Shown here one piece after another: positions 15,016-24,566 of a stretch of 64,000 bases of DNA. Source of the DNA: Glo-17 sp964637835 (lineage in GTDB: Bacteria; Krumholzibacteriota; Krumholzibacteriia; LZORAL124-64-63); assembly GCA_964637835.1 (NCBI GenBank), contig CAZWYF010000012.1:17782-81781 (forward strand), read 5' to 3'. The notes under the pieces are model-generated. The model was not told where the DNA came from, did not search any database, and worked only from the letters and a program-made list of their open reading frames with translations. Position numbers and translations under genes: made by a program. Within the stretch, counting starts at the first letter, position 1. Each line of letters begins with the position of its first letter.

Positions 15016-17550
15016 TCACTCCGCCGCCTCCGCAGCCAGCTCCCAGACGCCGGTGGCCCGCGCGGGCAGGGTGATGGCGTGATCGGCGGGCAGGCCCACG
15101 CCGCGGTCGCCGAAGCGGAGCGCGTAGCTGGCCGGCGCCTCGGGCAGGGACCACGAGAGGGTGGCCGGCGCGTCGGCCAGGTTGTGGACCACCAGGACAC
15201 GCTGCTCGCCGGCGGTGCGCAGGTAGGCCACGGCGCTGGCCGGGGCGTCATCCAGCCGCACCAGGGAGAGGTCGCCGGAGCGCAGGGCTGGCAGCTGCTG
15301 GCGCGTGCGGATGAGGTCGCGGTAGCGCGAGAGCAGGCTCCGCGGGTCGCCGGTCTGGGCGGCCACGTTGGCGGTCTCGCGGCCGGGCGCGAAGCGGTAC
15401 CAGGGCACGCCGGCGGTGAAGCCGGCGTCGTCGTCGGTCCAGGGCATGGGCGTGCGCTTGGCCTCGTCGCCGCTGGCCGTGCCGTTGCGCAGCCCCACCT
15501 CCTCGCCGTAGTAGAGCCACGGCGTCCCGGGCAGGGTGAGCAGCATGGCGGCCGCCTGGCCCTGCCGGGCCAAGTCGCCGCCCAGCTGGGTGGCCAGGCG
15601 GGTCATGTCGTGATTGGCCAGGAAGGTGCCGTCGAGCACGCCGTCGGGATAGGCCTGCTGGATGCGGGTCAGGGCGGTGGTCAGGGGACTGGCCTCGCCC
15701 AGGTTCACGGCCTGGATGATGCCGCCGGAGAGGGCGAAGTTGAAGGTCATGGCGAACTCGGTGCCGCCGGGGACCCGCTCGGCATCGCCGTAGTAGGGGG
15801 CCACCGCCTCGGGCGCCGACCAGATCTCGCCGAGCATGAGGCGGTCGGGGTACTCGGTGCGCAGGAACCGGGAGTACTCCTGCCAGGCGGCGTGGGTCTC
15901 GGGGGTGTCGTTCTGCTGCTCGCCGGGGCCGGTGGCGATGAGGTGCTTGGCGGCGTCGAGGCGGAAGCCGCCCACGCCCAGATCCAGCCAGTGGCGGGCG
16001 ATGTCCTGCGCCTCGGCGCGCACCTCCGGGTTGCGCCAGTTGAAGTCGGGCATGCCGCTCCAGAAGATGCCGTAGTACCAGGATCCGTTGCGCTCGTGCC
16101 AGCTGGGATAGGAACCCCAGGGCTGGGTCCAGCCAGGGTCGCTGTCGCGCCAGACGTACCAGTCGCGCTTGTCGGACTGCGGGTCGCGGGCGCTGGCCAC
16201 GAACCAGGGATGCTGGTCGCTGGAGTGGTTGAGCATCAGATCGAGCACCACCTGGATGCCGCGGCGGTCGCACTCGCGGATCAGCTCGATCAGGTCCGCC
16301 TCGGTGCCGTACTCGGGGTCGATGCGGTAGTAGTCGATGGCGTCGTAGCCGTGGTAGCTGGGCGAGGCGAAGATGGGCATCAGCCAGATGGCCTCGATGC
16401 CGAGGTCGTCCGTGGTCGCGGGATCGCCGTCGTTGAGGTAGTCCAGCGACTGGATGAGGCCGCGCAGGTCGCCGATGCCGTCGCCGTCGGAGTCCTTGAA
16501 GCTGCGCACGAAGATCTCGTAGCAGACGCGGCCCTGCCAGTGGTCCAGGGCCCAGGTGGGCACGGCGGCCAGATCGCCGGCGTCGGCGGACCGGCCCGCA
16601 CCGGCGGCCGCCGCCGGCACCACGGCGGGCAGCACGGCCCGGCGGCCCTGGCCGCTGTCGTGATCGGCGAGCACCAGCTCCTGGCGCACGCCCTCGGGCG
16701 TGAAGAGGTCCACGATGGGCGGCTGCAGCGGCTCGCCGTGGCGGCCGCCGCCGAAGCGGTTGGTCCACTCCTCGCCCGGGGAGATGGGCAGGGCGCCCAG
16801 GGCGGTGTTGGTGGCCGAGGCCAGGCCGGTGGCCGACATCAGCTCCAGGCTGGCCTGCAGGTCGGCGCCGGTGACCACCACGGTGTAGGCCCAGGTGGCC
16901 TGGGCGGGGCCGCCCAGCAGGGCGTGCGGGACCCGGAACTCCAGCCGCTTGCCGCGCACGCGCAGGTCGCGCGGGATGTAGGTGGCGCGGTCGATGGCGG
17001 CGGCCAGCGAGCGGGCCTCCGAGGCGTCGGCGCCGGGGACGCCCAGCTCGGCGAACGCCTCCTCCTCGGCCTCCACGGCGCTGCGGAGGATGCCGCCGAT
17101 CACGGTGGGGCGCGGGGTGGCCAGGATCGCCAGATCCCAGGCGTCGTCCGGGGCCACCATGGCCAGCCGGCCGGGCAACAGGCGGGTGAAGCCCGAGCCG
17201 GGCCGGCGGTCGGTGTCGAGATAGACGTCCACGTTGAACTGGTAGAATCCATGGCGGGCGATGCGGGTGAAGTCGGTGCCCAGCTCGTCGCGGGCGCCCC
17301 GCTGCGGCTGCCTGATGCGGTCGGCGAACTCGATGGTGAAGACGGCGTGGTCGCCATCGTTCTCGACGGTGAAACCCACCACGTCGAGGTCGCCGGGCGC
17401 GAAACCCTGGCCGGGATAGACGAGATCGCCGTCGCCGTGGTCGTCCCCCTCGGGGTCGGTGAGCTCGACCACCGGGTCGCCGGCGAGCACCGGCAGCGAC
17501 AGGCCACAGAGCAGCAGGGCGAGCAGGAAGGGAGCGCGACGGGACGCCAT
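15016..17550 (-). CDS. Secreted GH13 alpha-amylase with N-terminal glucodextranase-C-like domain
   Basis: 844 aa. Signal peptide MASRRAPFLLALLLCGLSLPVLA (start 17550, GGAGG seven bases ahead). Residues about 25-280 match the glucodextranase C-terminal or DOMON-like module (DPEGDDHGDGDLVYPGQGF). From about 365 follows a GH13 barrel with all four motifs: DLMLNHSS, GFRLDAAKH (nucleophile Asp about 532), LGEIW (acid Glu about 575) and ANHDMTR (Asp about 648). A beta domain closes the protein. It would cut alpha-1,4-glucans outside the cell or in the periplasm for the importer encoded upstream. The binding module at the N-terminus is unusual; in glucodextranase it is C-terminal. Last gene of the minus-strand locus. 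Confidence 0.92.
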   Translation of the reverse strand: MASRRAPFLLALLLCGLSLPVLAGDPVVELTDPEGDDHGDGDLVYPGQGFAPGDLDVVGFTVENDGDHAVFTIEFADRIRQPQRGARDELGTDFTRIARHGFYQFNVDVYLDTDRRPGSGFTRLLPGRLAMVAPDDAWDLAILATPRPTVIGGILRSAVEAEEEAFAELGVPGADASEARSLAAAIDRATYIPRDLRVRGKRLEFRVPHALLGGPAQATWAYTVVVTGADLQASLELMSATGLASATNTALGALPISPGEEWTNRFGGGRHGEPLQPPIVDLFTPEGVRQELVLADHDSGQGRRAVLPAVVPAAAAGAGRSADAGDLAAVPTWALDHWQGRVCYEIFVRSFKDSDGDGIGDLRGLIQSLDYLNDGDPATTDDLGIEAIWLMPIFASPSYHGYDAIDYYRIDPEYGTEADLIELIRECDRRGIQVVLDLMLNHSSDQHPWFVASARDPQSDKRDWYVWRDSDPGWTQPWGSYPSWHERNGSWYYGIFWSGMPDFNWRNPEVRAEAQDIARHWLDLGVGGFRLDAAKHLIATGPGEQQNDTPETHAAWQEYSRFLRTEYPDRLMLGEIWSAPEAVAPYYGDAERVPGGTEFAMTFNFALSGGIIQAVNLGEASPLTTALTRIQQAYPDGVLDGTFLANHDMTRLATQLGGDLARQGQAAAMLLTLPGTPWLYYGEEVGLRNGTASGDEAKRTPMPWTDDDAGFTAGVPWYRFAPGRETANVAAQTGDPRSLLSRYRDLIRTRQQLPALRSGDLSLVRLDDAPASAVAYLRTAGEQRVLVVHNLADAPATLSWSLPEAPASYALRFGDRGVGLPADHAITLPARATGVWELAAEAAE

Positions 17551-17619
17551 GGTCTTGCCTCCGAAAGGACGGACCCCGGGGCGCGTGGCCCCGGGGTCCT
17601 GGTGTGAGCCCACGCGCCT

Positions 17620-19680
17620 CTAGAAGAGGAGCTTCATGTAGGCCTTCATGCGGATGTGGTCGTACTCGCGCTTCTCCAGGCTCTGGAACGTGCCCCAGCT
17701 GTCGACGAAGCCGCGCTCGCCGTCCTGCGTGGTGGGGGTGAAGCCGTCGCCGAAGTCGGGAGCCCACTCGCCGAACGCGTACTGGTAGATCATGCCGAAC
17801 TCGGCGCCGCCCACCATGTAGCTCGCGTCCAGGATCAGGTTGTTCTTCTTGTGCTCGCCACCGGCCATGCGGTGCGAGCGGTTGCCCTGGAAGCCGGTGT
17901 TGCCGTCGATCAGGTCCACGTCGTAGTACTGCCAGGTCAGGTCGGCGTAGAGCTCGTCGGTGAGCTGGTAGCCGGCGCCGATCTCGTACAGGTACATCTC
18001 CATGAACTTGTCGTCGTCATCCAGGCTGTCGAAGGCCGCCCACTGGCCCGCGGTGCCCGGCGCACCGAAGTGGCCGGCCACGTCGGCGTTGTTCTGCGGG
18101 AGGTACTGCTCCTCGTTGATCCGCAGATCCTCCTCGTCGATGTACTTCCAGCGGAAGTGCAGATCCACACCCCGGCCGATGTCCAGGAACTTGTTGCCCT
18201 TGACCACATAGATGTAGGTGGTCTTCTCCTGGAACGGCATGTAGGCGTTGCGGAAGCTGCCGAAGCCGGCGTCGGGCTCGGCGGTGACGTAGGGCGAGCT
18301 GTTGAACGTGTACTCGTCCGGGTTGCCCCACATCTGCCAGTTGGTGTTGTAGTCGATGTAGCTGAACTCGCCGGTCAGGTCGATGTCCAGCAGGTTGATG
18401 CTCGGCACCACGGTGATGCCCTTCCAGCCGATCACGCTCTCGGCCAGGGGCTCGTCGAAGTCGGTGAACTCGTTGTCCACGTTGGTGGTGGCCACCTGCT
18501 GGGCATGGCCGAGGAAGCCGCCGTAGCCCAGGACCGAGGTGCCCTTCCAGGCGGCGTTGTCGGCCTCGGGGTAGTACCAGGTGCCCTCGCTGCCCTCGGT
18601 GATCAGCACGTCGCTCTCGCGGCGCGCGGCCATGACCGAGACGTAGTCCTCGCCGATGTTGAAGTACTGCACGTTCAGCGAGAGGCCGGTCTCGGCGATG
18701 TCCGCCATGTTGGCGTTCACCGTGTAGCTCTCGCCGTCGAGGTTGCCCAGCGGGTAGGCGGTGTAGGAGCTCCAGCCGCCGGTGCCGAGGTCGTTGATGG
18801 TGTAGTACTTGGAGTAGTAGAACGCGCCGTCGAGGTCCAGGCCCATGAAGTCGCCCACGTCGGTGCTGAAGTCGGCCTTCAGGCCGAAGACCTGGTTGCG
18901 CTGACGCTGGCGGATGTCGCGGCCGTCGTTCACGTCCTCGTCGTTGGGGTCGAGCTCGATGTCGTTGACGTACGAGAAGATGCCGGTGACGCCGAGGCTC
19001 CGGGTCGGCCGGTAGCGCACCTGGGCGCCGTAGACGGCGTCCATGCCGGCGTACTCGCCGGTCTCGTAGTTCGGGCCGGCCCACAGGCGCGGCAGGCTGA
19101 TCCGCGCGAGGTCGTAGCTGAGCTGGCCGCGGCTGAAGCTGCCGTTCAGGAAGATCCCCTTGCCGTTGTCCCGGTCGATGTAGCGGATCTTGCCGATGGT
19201 GAACGGGTCGAACATGCCCATGTCGCTCGAACCGATGGTGGCGCGGTTGAGCCACCAGTAGCCCGGCGTGATGTTCACGGTGATGCCGCGCAGCTTGACG
19301 TACTGGCTGCTGCGGGGATCGAACTCGCCGCCGTCGCCGCCGATGGAGCCGGCATCGGCCGGTCCACCGCCGAAGCCGCCGAAGTTGGTCCACTGGTTCT
19401 GGTTGAAGCGGCTCTTGATGCGGCCGTTGACCTCGATCTTGTCGCTGGGACGGCTGTGGAACAGGAGCTCGAACTCCGTTCCCTGGCCGTTGTCGCCGAA
19501 GCCCTCGCCCGGGATGGTGGTGAAGTTGTACATGGACCCGTCGTAGTGACGGTTGCCGGCGAGGAACTTGGTGTAGTTCACGCCGGTCCACTGGAGCTTC
19601 TGGCCATCGGCGGCCGGGGCGATGCTCACGGCACCGACCACCAGCGTGGCCACCAGCAGCAGGGAGAACAGTCGTTTCAT
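17620..19680 (-). CDS. Outer-membrane beta-barrel protein of the maltodextrin locus
   Basis: 686 aa. Signal peptide ending SIAPAAD, then a long run of alternating amphipathic strands rich in Tyr, Trp, Asp and Gly, ending in a terminal Phe (YMKLLF), the usual outer-membrane insertion signal. No sequence-level LamB or TonB-receptor motif is seen. Set between the two proteins with glucodextranase-C-like domains and downstream of the importer, it is a good candidate for a maltodextrin porin. That role rests on position only. Start ATG 19680 is preceded by GAGGAGGTCC. Confidence 0.72.
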   Translation of the reverse strand: MKRLFSLLLVATLVVGAVSIAPAADGQKLQWTGVNYTKFLAGNRHYDGSMYNFTTIPGEGFGDNGQGTEFELLFHSRPSDKIEVNGRIKSRFNQNQWTNFGGFGGGPADAGSIGGDGGEFDPRSSQYVKLRGITVNITPGYWWLNRATIGSSDMGMFDPFTIGKIRYIDRDNGKGIFLNGSFSRGQLSYDLARISLPRLWAGPNYETGEYAGMDAVYGAQVRYRPTRSLGVTGIFSYVNDIELDPNDEDVNDGRDIRQRQRNQVFGLKADFSTDVGDFMGLDLDGAFYYSKYYTINDLGTGGWSSYTAYPLGNLDGESYTVNANMADIAETGLSLNVQYFNIGEDYVSVMAARRESDVLITEGSEGTWYYPEADNAAWKGTSVLGYGGFLGHAQQVATTNVDNEFTDFDEPLAESVIGWKGITVVPSINLLDIDLTGEFSYIDYNTNWQMWGNPDEYTFNSSPYVTAEPDAGFGSFRNAYMPFQEKTTYIYVVKGNKFLDIGRGVDLHFRWKYIDEEDLRINEEQYLPQNNADVAGHFGAPGTAGQWAAFDSLDDDDKFMEMYLYEIGAGYQLTDELYADLTWQYYDVDLIDGNTGFQGNRSHRMAGGEHKKNNLILDASYMVGGAEFGMIYQYAFGEWAPDFGDGFTPTTQDGERGFVDSWGTFQSLEKREYDHIRMKAYMKLLF

Positions 19681-19714
19681 TCCTGGGACCTCCTCAGGGG
19701 TATGCGCCGCGTCC

Positions 19715-20488
19715 TTACGGCGTCACCATCTTGATGACGGCATGCTCCGCGGTGGTGCCGTCATCGTTGCACTCGTACTCGGCGAGCTGCGAATGGTCGC
19801 CGAGGATGTCCATCACGTGGGGATCGCAATCGAAGTCCGTGCCGCCGCCGAAGCGGTGCTGGCCCTCGAACTCGTTCACCTTGCGGGTGAGCAGGTCGCC
19901 GCCGGAGGGAAAGCCCTCGTTGGACTGCACCACGACCTGGTACCGCCAGGTGCTCGGATCGCCCTGGCCGCCGAGGTCCGCCGCCTTCAGGCGCGCCTCG
20001 ATGGTGGAGCGGGCGCCCTTGACGCGCTGCGGCACGATGATGTCGTCGGCCATGTCCGCCGCCTTCGCCTCCACTTCCTGCGCGACGCGGGCCATGGTCT
20101 GGGGCGAGAGGATCACGCACCTGTCCCAGGCATGGTCCTCGTGGATCTTCACGTTCAGGCCCGGGGGCGTAGCGGTGTGGCCTCCGGGCGCATTGTCGAT
20201 GAAGACGAACAGCATCTGCACCGAGAAGCCGCTGCCCATGCGCCAGGGATCCTCGAGGCGGGTGTCCAGGGTGGCCTCGATGGTCGCGTTGTCCCCCTTG
20301 ATCTCCAGTTCGAACTCGATGAGGTCGAAGGAGCCGGGGGCGTAGACCGCGTCGGTGGGATAGACGTACTCGCCGGGGCCGAAATCATCGCCCTTGGGGT
20401 CCTTGATCTCGACCTTGGCCGCCATCGCGCTGCTGCACAGCAGCGCGACGGCCGCGCCGGCCAGCAAGAAGAGACGGAGCTTGCGCAT
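19715..20488 (-). CDS. Free-standing glucodextranase-C-like exported protein
   Basis: 257 aa. Signal peptide MRKLRLFLLAGAAVALLCSSAMAA. The start is ATG 20488, since GGAGGAATGACG puts the Shine-Dalgarno at proper spacing for it and not for the ATG two codons earlier. The mature start KVEIKDPKGDDFGPGEYVYP parallels the N-terminal domain of the amylase at 15016-17550 (DPEGDDHGDGDLVYPGQ), so the same module occurs twice in one operon, once alone and once on the enzyme. Probably a starch- or dextrin-binding protein at the surface or in the periplasm. Confidence 0.75.
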   Translation of the reverse strand: MRKLRLFLLAGAAVALLCSSAMAAKVEIKDPKGDDFGPGEYVYPTDAVYAPGSFDLIEFELEIKGDNATIEATLDTRLEDPWRMGSGFSVQMLFVFIDNAPGGHTATPPGLNVKIHEDHAWDRCVILSPQTMARVAQEVEAKAADMADDIIVPQRVKGARSTIEARLKAADLGGQGDPSTWRYQVVVQSNEGFPSGGDLLTRKVNEFEGQHRFGGGTDFDCDPHVMDILGDHSQLAEYECNDDGTTAEHAVIKMVTP

Positions 20489-20543
20489 CGTCATTCCTCC
20501 AGGTTGGTGGTTGGTCCGGTTCACGAGAGACACGGGATCCTCC

Positions 20544-21425
20544 CTAGCCCTTGACCGCGCCGGCCGTCAGGCCGCCGACCAGGTAACGCTGCAACACCAG
20601 GAACAGGGCCATCACCGGGATGGCCGCGATGATCGAGCCCGCGGCGAAGTAGCCCCACTGCTGCTCGGCGAAGCCGCCGACGAAGAAGCGCAGGCCCACC
20701 GGGGCGGTGTACATCGACTCCGTGTCCATGATGGTCAACGCCAGCACGAACTCGTTCCACGCGGTCATGAAGCTGAACAGCGCCGTGACCGCCACCGCCG
20801 GCTTGGACAGCGGCAGGATGATCTTCCAGAAGATCATGGCCGGCGAGGCGCCGTCCATCAATGCCGATTCTTCCAGCTCGCGCGGAACGGTATCGAAATA
20901 GCCCTTGAGATTCCAGACGCAGAAGGGAATCGCCGTGGTGGAGTAGAGCAGGATCAGTCCCAGGTAGTTGCTGCCCATCTGCAGCCACACCACGATGATG
21001 ATGTACAGGGGCACCAGGGTGAGCGTGCCGGGGAACATCTGGGAGATCAGGAACGACATCATGCCCGCGCGCCGTCCGGGGAAGCGGAAGCGGCTGAACG
21101 CGTACCCGGCGGTGGTGGCCAGGAAGACGCCCACGATGGTGGTGGCCGCGGCGACGAGCGCGCTGTTCAGCAGCCAGCGGCCGAACGGCTGATCGGCGAA
21201 GACGTCGATGAAGTTCTGCAGCGAGAGCTGCGACGGCCAGGGCATGATGGCGCGCAGGCGATCCCAGACGCCGGGATCGGCGGGCAGGTCCACGAACATC
21301 AGGGCCTGCTGCCCGCTGAACGCCACGGTGAGCACCCAGAGGATGGGGTAGATGGTGACGATCACCATCAGCACCAGCACCAGGTGCAGCCAGCCATGGT
21401 TGACCGAATCGCTGCGGTTGCTCAT
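20544..21425 (-). CDS. malG: MalG-type ABC permease
   Basis: 293 aa, six membrane segments. The EAA loop that docks on the ATPase reads EESALMDGASPAMIFWKIILPLSKP. The C-terminus GLTAGAVKG is characteristic of MalG. ATG 21425 overlaps the malF stop (ATGA), so the two are translationally coupled. With the upstream malF-type permease it would form the channel of an importer for maltose or maltodextrin. Substrate is inferred from the family and the two amylases in the locus. Confidence 0.92.
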   Translation of the reverse strand: MSNRSDSVNHGWLHLVLVLMVIVTIYPILWVLTVAFSGQQALMFVDLPADPGVWDRLRAIMPWPSQLSLQNFIDVFADQPFGRWLLNSALVAAATTIVGVFLATTAGYAFSRFRFPGRRAGMMSFLISQMFPGTLTLVPLYIIIVVWLQMGSNYLGLILLYSTTAIPFCVWNLKGYFDTVPRELEESALMDGASPAMIFWKIILPLSKPAVAVTALFSFMTAWNEFVLALTIMDTESMYTAPVGLRFFVGGFAEQQWGYFAAGSIIAAIPVMALFLVLQRYLVGGLTAGAVKG

Positions 21426-23350
21426 ATGCCCTCCGTCGCCCTGGTGACGCGGTTCTGCCAGATCCCGTAGACGAACAGCACGAAGAAGATCACCACCGAG
21501 TAGGCCGCGGCGTAGCCGTAGCGATACTGCTCGAAGGCGATCTTGTAGGCGTCGGTGATGAGGATCTCGGTGGCGCCGGCGGGTTCGCCCTGGGACACCA
21601 GGTAGATGATGTTGAACATGTTGAAGGTCCAGACCACCGACAGGATGATCGCCGGCACCAGGGCGGGCTTGATGGACGGCAGGGTCACGAAGCGGAACAC
21701 CTGCAGGCGGCCCGCGCCGTCCACGCGCGCGGCCTCGTAGAGGTCGCCGGGGATGGCCTGCAGGGCGCCCAGGGAGATGACCATCATGAACGGGAAGCTG
21801 AGCCAGCCGTTGGTCGCCAGGACCGCGAAGAAGGAGGTGTACCAGGCGTCGAACCAGGAAACCGGCTCGCCGCCGAACACCTGGACCACCTGGTTGATCA
21901 CCCCGAACTGCTTGTGGAACATGCCCTTCCAGATCAGCGCCGTGATGTAGTTGGGCACCGCCCAGGGCAGGATCAGGATGATCCGGTACAGGGGCTTGAG
22001 CCGCAGGTCCTTGACGTTGAGGATGAGCGCCAGGGCCAGACCCACCGTCACGCCGATGGTCACGTTGCTGATGGTCCACAGGATGGTGAAGCCCAGGGTC
22101 CAGTAGAAGTTCTGGAAGTTGATGGAGCGGCTGCCGTCGCTGGCGGTGCGGATCACCTCGAAGTCGGTGATGATGTCGACGTAGTTCTCGATCCCCACCC
22201 AGAGCTCGTACATCGGCTGATTGACGTTGTAGAGGGTCTGGTTGGTGAACGACAGCACCACGCCGTAGAAGAACGGGAAGAAGACCAGCAGCACCATGCC
22301 CACCATGGCCGGCACCACGAACCCGTAGGCCGAGCGGTACTTGACCAGGGCGCCCCAGGTGCGCTGCGCCCAGCCGGCGGCCACCCACCAGTACATGAGC
22401 AGGCCGAGGACTCCGAGCAGGACGGCCCCCTGGATGAAGAGGCTCCGATCGCGCTGGAACTCCGCGCGCACCGCGCCGGCATTGACCACGCCGGAGGCAT
22501 CGAAGGTACCGCGCACGGCCCGGAACCGATCCAGGTTCCACTCGGTGATCTGCAGGCTCTGCGCCTCCACCGAGGGCAGCAGGCGCAGGGCGTCGCGCAC
22601 GTCCAGGGCACGCTCGGCCACCGCCTGTTCGGCCATCATCTGCGTCCCCAGGACGCTCTGGATGCCGTACTGGGCGTGGATCCACAGCGCCGCGATGGTC
22701 ACCGCCAGGCCCACCGCGAAGCGCGGCCAGCCCGCCGGCGTGACCAGCAGCAGGCCCGCCAGGACCAGGGCCGCCGCCAGGATGGCCAGCCACCAGGGAA
22801 TCCCGCTGCGCGGGTCGCCCGGCACCAGGGGCGCGTGGACCACCTGCACCGAGCCGTCGACCTTCCCGTCGACGAGCAGGGGCAGCACCACCTCGAGGTC
22901 GTTCGCCGCGGTCACCCGCTTGAGGATCTCGTCCTTGCGCGCGGTGCCTTCCATGACGTTGGTCGAGTGGGCGGCCTCCAGCTCCTTGACCTGGTCGAAC
23001 AGGTCCTTCTGATCGCGCTGCAGGCGGCGCGGGAAATCTCCCGCCTCGATGTCCGCCTGGTGGGTGGAGGCGACCAGTTGCCGGCGGCCGGCGTCGACCA
23101 CGCGGATGTCCTGGAGTCCCGTGACGGCCTCGACGAGGATCGAGACGGCCGCCTGGACGTCTTCCCCCTCCCGGCGGACGAGGTCGATGGCGTCGGTCAC
23201 CGCCGCGGCGGTGACCACGGCGTTCTGCTCGGTTCCCGTGCGGATGGCCGCCTGGCGGCCCTGATGGATCACGAAGGCCGTGGCCCCGATACCCACCGCC
23301 AGGGCGGCGAGCAGGCCGGCCAGGATCCGGCGGCTGCTTCCGTCGCGCAT
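21422..23350 (-). CDS. malF: MalF-type ABC permease with large N-terminal sensor-like extension
   Basis: 642 aa. The C-terminal about 300 residues are a standard permease (from YGFVVPAMVGMVLLVFFPFF) with the EAA loop EAARVDGAGRLQVFRFVTLPSIKP. Ahead of it are about 330 extra residues: TM1 (about 8-28), a soluble segment of about 155 residues with coiled-coil-like DQVKELEAAHSTNVMEG, two TMs (about 186-230), a second short soluble segment and another TM (about 306-326). The first segment resembles the extracytoplasmic sensor domains of chemoreceptors and kinases. It replaces nothing in the permease and differs from the P2 loop of enterobacterial MalF. Four bases separate it from the binding-protein gene. 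Confidence 0.85.
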   Translation of the reverse strand: MRDGSSRRILAGLLAALAVGIGATAFVIHQGRQAAIRTGTEQNAVVTAAAVTDAIDLVRREGEDVQAAVSILVEAVTGLQDIRVVDAGRRQLVASTHQADIEAGDFPRRLQRDQKDLFDQVKELEAAHSTNVMEGTARKDEILKRVTAANDLEVVLPLLVDGKVDGSVQVVHAPLVPGDPRSGIPWWLAILAAALVLAGLLLVTPAGWPRFAVGLAVTIAALWIHAQYGIQSVLGTQMMAEQAVAERALDVRDALRLLPSVEAQSLQITEWNLDRFRAVRGTFDASGVVNAGAVRAEFQRDRSLFIQGAVLLGVLGLLMYWWVAAGWAQRTWGALVKYRSAYGFVVPAMVGMVLLVFFPFFYGVVLSFTNQTLYNVNQPMYELWVGIENYVDIITDFEVIRTASDGSRSINFQNFYWTLGFTILWTISNVTIGVTVGLALALILNVKDLRLKPLYRIILILPWAVPNYITALIWKGMFHKQFGVINQVVQVFGGEPVSWFDAWYTSFFAVLATNGWLSFPFMMVISLGALQAIPGDLYEAARVDGAGRLQVFRFVTLPSIKPALVPAIILSVVWTFNMFNIIYLVSQGEPAGATEILITDAYKIAFEQYRYGYAAAYSVVIFFVLFVYGIWQNRVTRATEGI

Positions 23351-23354
23351 CAGG

Positions 23355-24566
23355 TCACTTCCTCAGGCTACGGACCCGTTCCTCGACGTCCTTCTGGGCC
23401 TGATCCAGCGCCACCCTGGGCGTGGTCGCCTTGCGCACGATGCTGTTCATGGCCGTGGTGGCCGGCGACCAGACCATGGTCATCTCGGCGTAGTTGGGCA
23501 TGGGCACCGCCGTCTCCACCTGCTCGCGGAAGGCGCTGAGCACCGGATCGCTGGCCACGGCCGGATCCTGGTAGACCTCCCGGTTGGCGGGCGTCTGCCG
23601 GCCGGCGAGCGCCATGACCTTGCCGGCCTCCATGCCGGTGAGATACAGGGCGAAGTCGTAGGCCTCGTCCTTGTGCGGGCTGGGTGCGGCGATGTACGCG
23701 CCCTCCACCGTCATCCAGGGCTGCATGGGCGCGCCGCCGGCCTCGACGATGTCCGGCAGCGTGGCCAGGCCGTAGGGGATGTCCTCGGCGATCTCCGCCA
23801 GGAACCACGGGCCGGAGAACACGATGGCCGCGTCGCCCTGGTTGAAGAGCATGGTGATCAGGCTGCTGCTGGGCTCGGCGGGCAGGATCCGGTCCTCGTC
23901 GAACCACTTCATCATCAGCTGCAGCGAGGCCACGTTCTCCGGACGGTTGAGCACGGGGTCGCGGTCGCCCTTGAACACGCCGCCACCGAAGGCGTTCATC
24001 AGCGCGCTGTGGTAGTAGAAGTCGCTGTAGGCATAGGCCAGGCCGAACTTCCCGGCCGCCTGGTTGGTATGCTCCTTCGCCACCGCCACCAGCTCGGTGG
24101 AGTTCCGCGGTGGATCGGTCACCATGTCGGTGTTGTAGAACATGGTGACGACCTTGAAGTTGATGGGCAGGCCGTAGATGCTGCCCTGGTAGGTCATGGC
24201 GTCCATGGTGGAGGGGATGAAGCGCTCGATGGTGGCGTCGTCGAGGTAGAAGTCGATGGGCTCCATGGTGCCGCCGGCCTCCACCCAGCCGCCGAGGCGG
24301 TCCTGGGCGAAGATGAACAGGTCCGGGCCCTTCCCGCGCGGCACGGCGGCGGTGATCTTGTCGGCGTAGGCGTCGTAGGGCACCGCCAGGGTCTTGACGG
24401 TGACCTCGTCCTGCGAGGTGTTGTAGGCCGTCACCACCTGCTCGAATGCGGTCCGCTCGAGCCCCCGGTAGGCGTGCCAGACCACCAGCTCGATCTGGGC
24501 CGAGGCCACCACCGGCAACAGCACCGCCACCGCGGCGGCGATCAGCCAGAACATGCGCTTGCTCAT
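23355..24566 (-). CDS. malE: MalE-type periplasmic maltodextrin-binding protein
   Basis: 403 aa, a family 1 extracellular solute-binding protein. Signal peptide MSKRMFWLIAAAVAVLLPVVASAQ, mature start IELVVWHAYRGLERTAFEQVV. Conserved elements include GPDLFIFAQDRLGGW, YGLPINFKVVTMFYNTDMV, GDAAIVFSGPWF and a late TAMNSIVRKA. It delivers maltodextrin to the MalF/MalG channel. Its start overlaps the stop of the ATPase gene (ATGA at 24563-24566), so the four importer genes form one coupled unit. Confidence 0.92.
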   Translation of the reverse strand: MSKRMFWLIAAAVAVLLPVVASAQIELVVWHAYRGLERTAFEQVVTAYNTSQDEVTVKTLAVPYDAYADKITAAVPRGKGPDLFIFAQDRLGGWVEAGGTMEPIDFYLDDATIERFIPSTMDAMTYQGSIYGLPINFKVVTMFYNTDMVTDPPRNSTELVAVAKEHTNQAAGKFGLAYAYSDFYYHSALMNAFGGGVFKGDRDPVLNRPENVASLQLMMKWFDEDRILPAEPSSSLITMLFNQGDAAIVFSGPWFLAEIAEDIPYGLATLPDIVEAGGAPMQPWMTVEGAYIAAPSPHKDEAYDFALYLTGMEAGKVMALAGRQTPANREVYQDPAVASDPVLSAFREQVETAVPMPNYAEMTMVWSPATTAMNSIVRKATTPRVALDQAQKDVEERVRSLRK

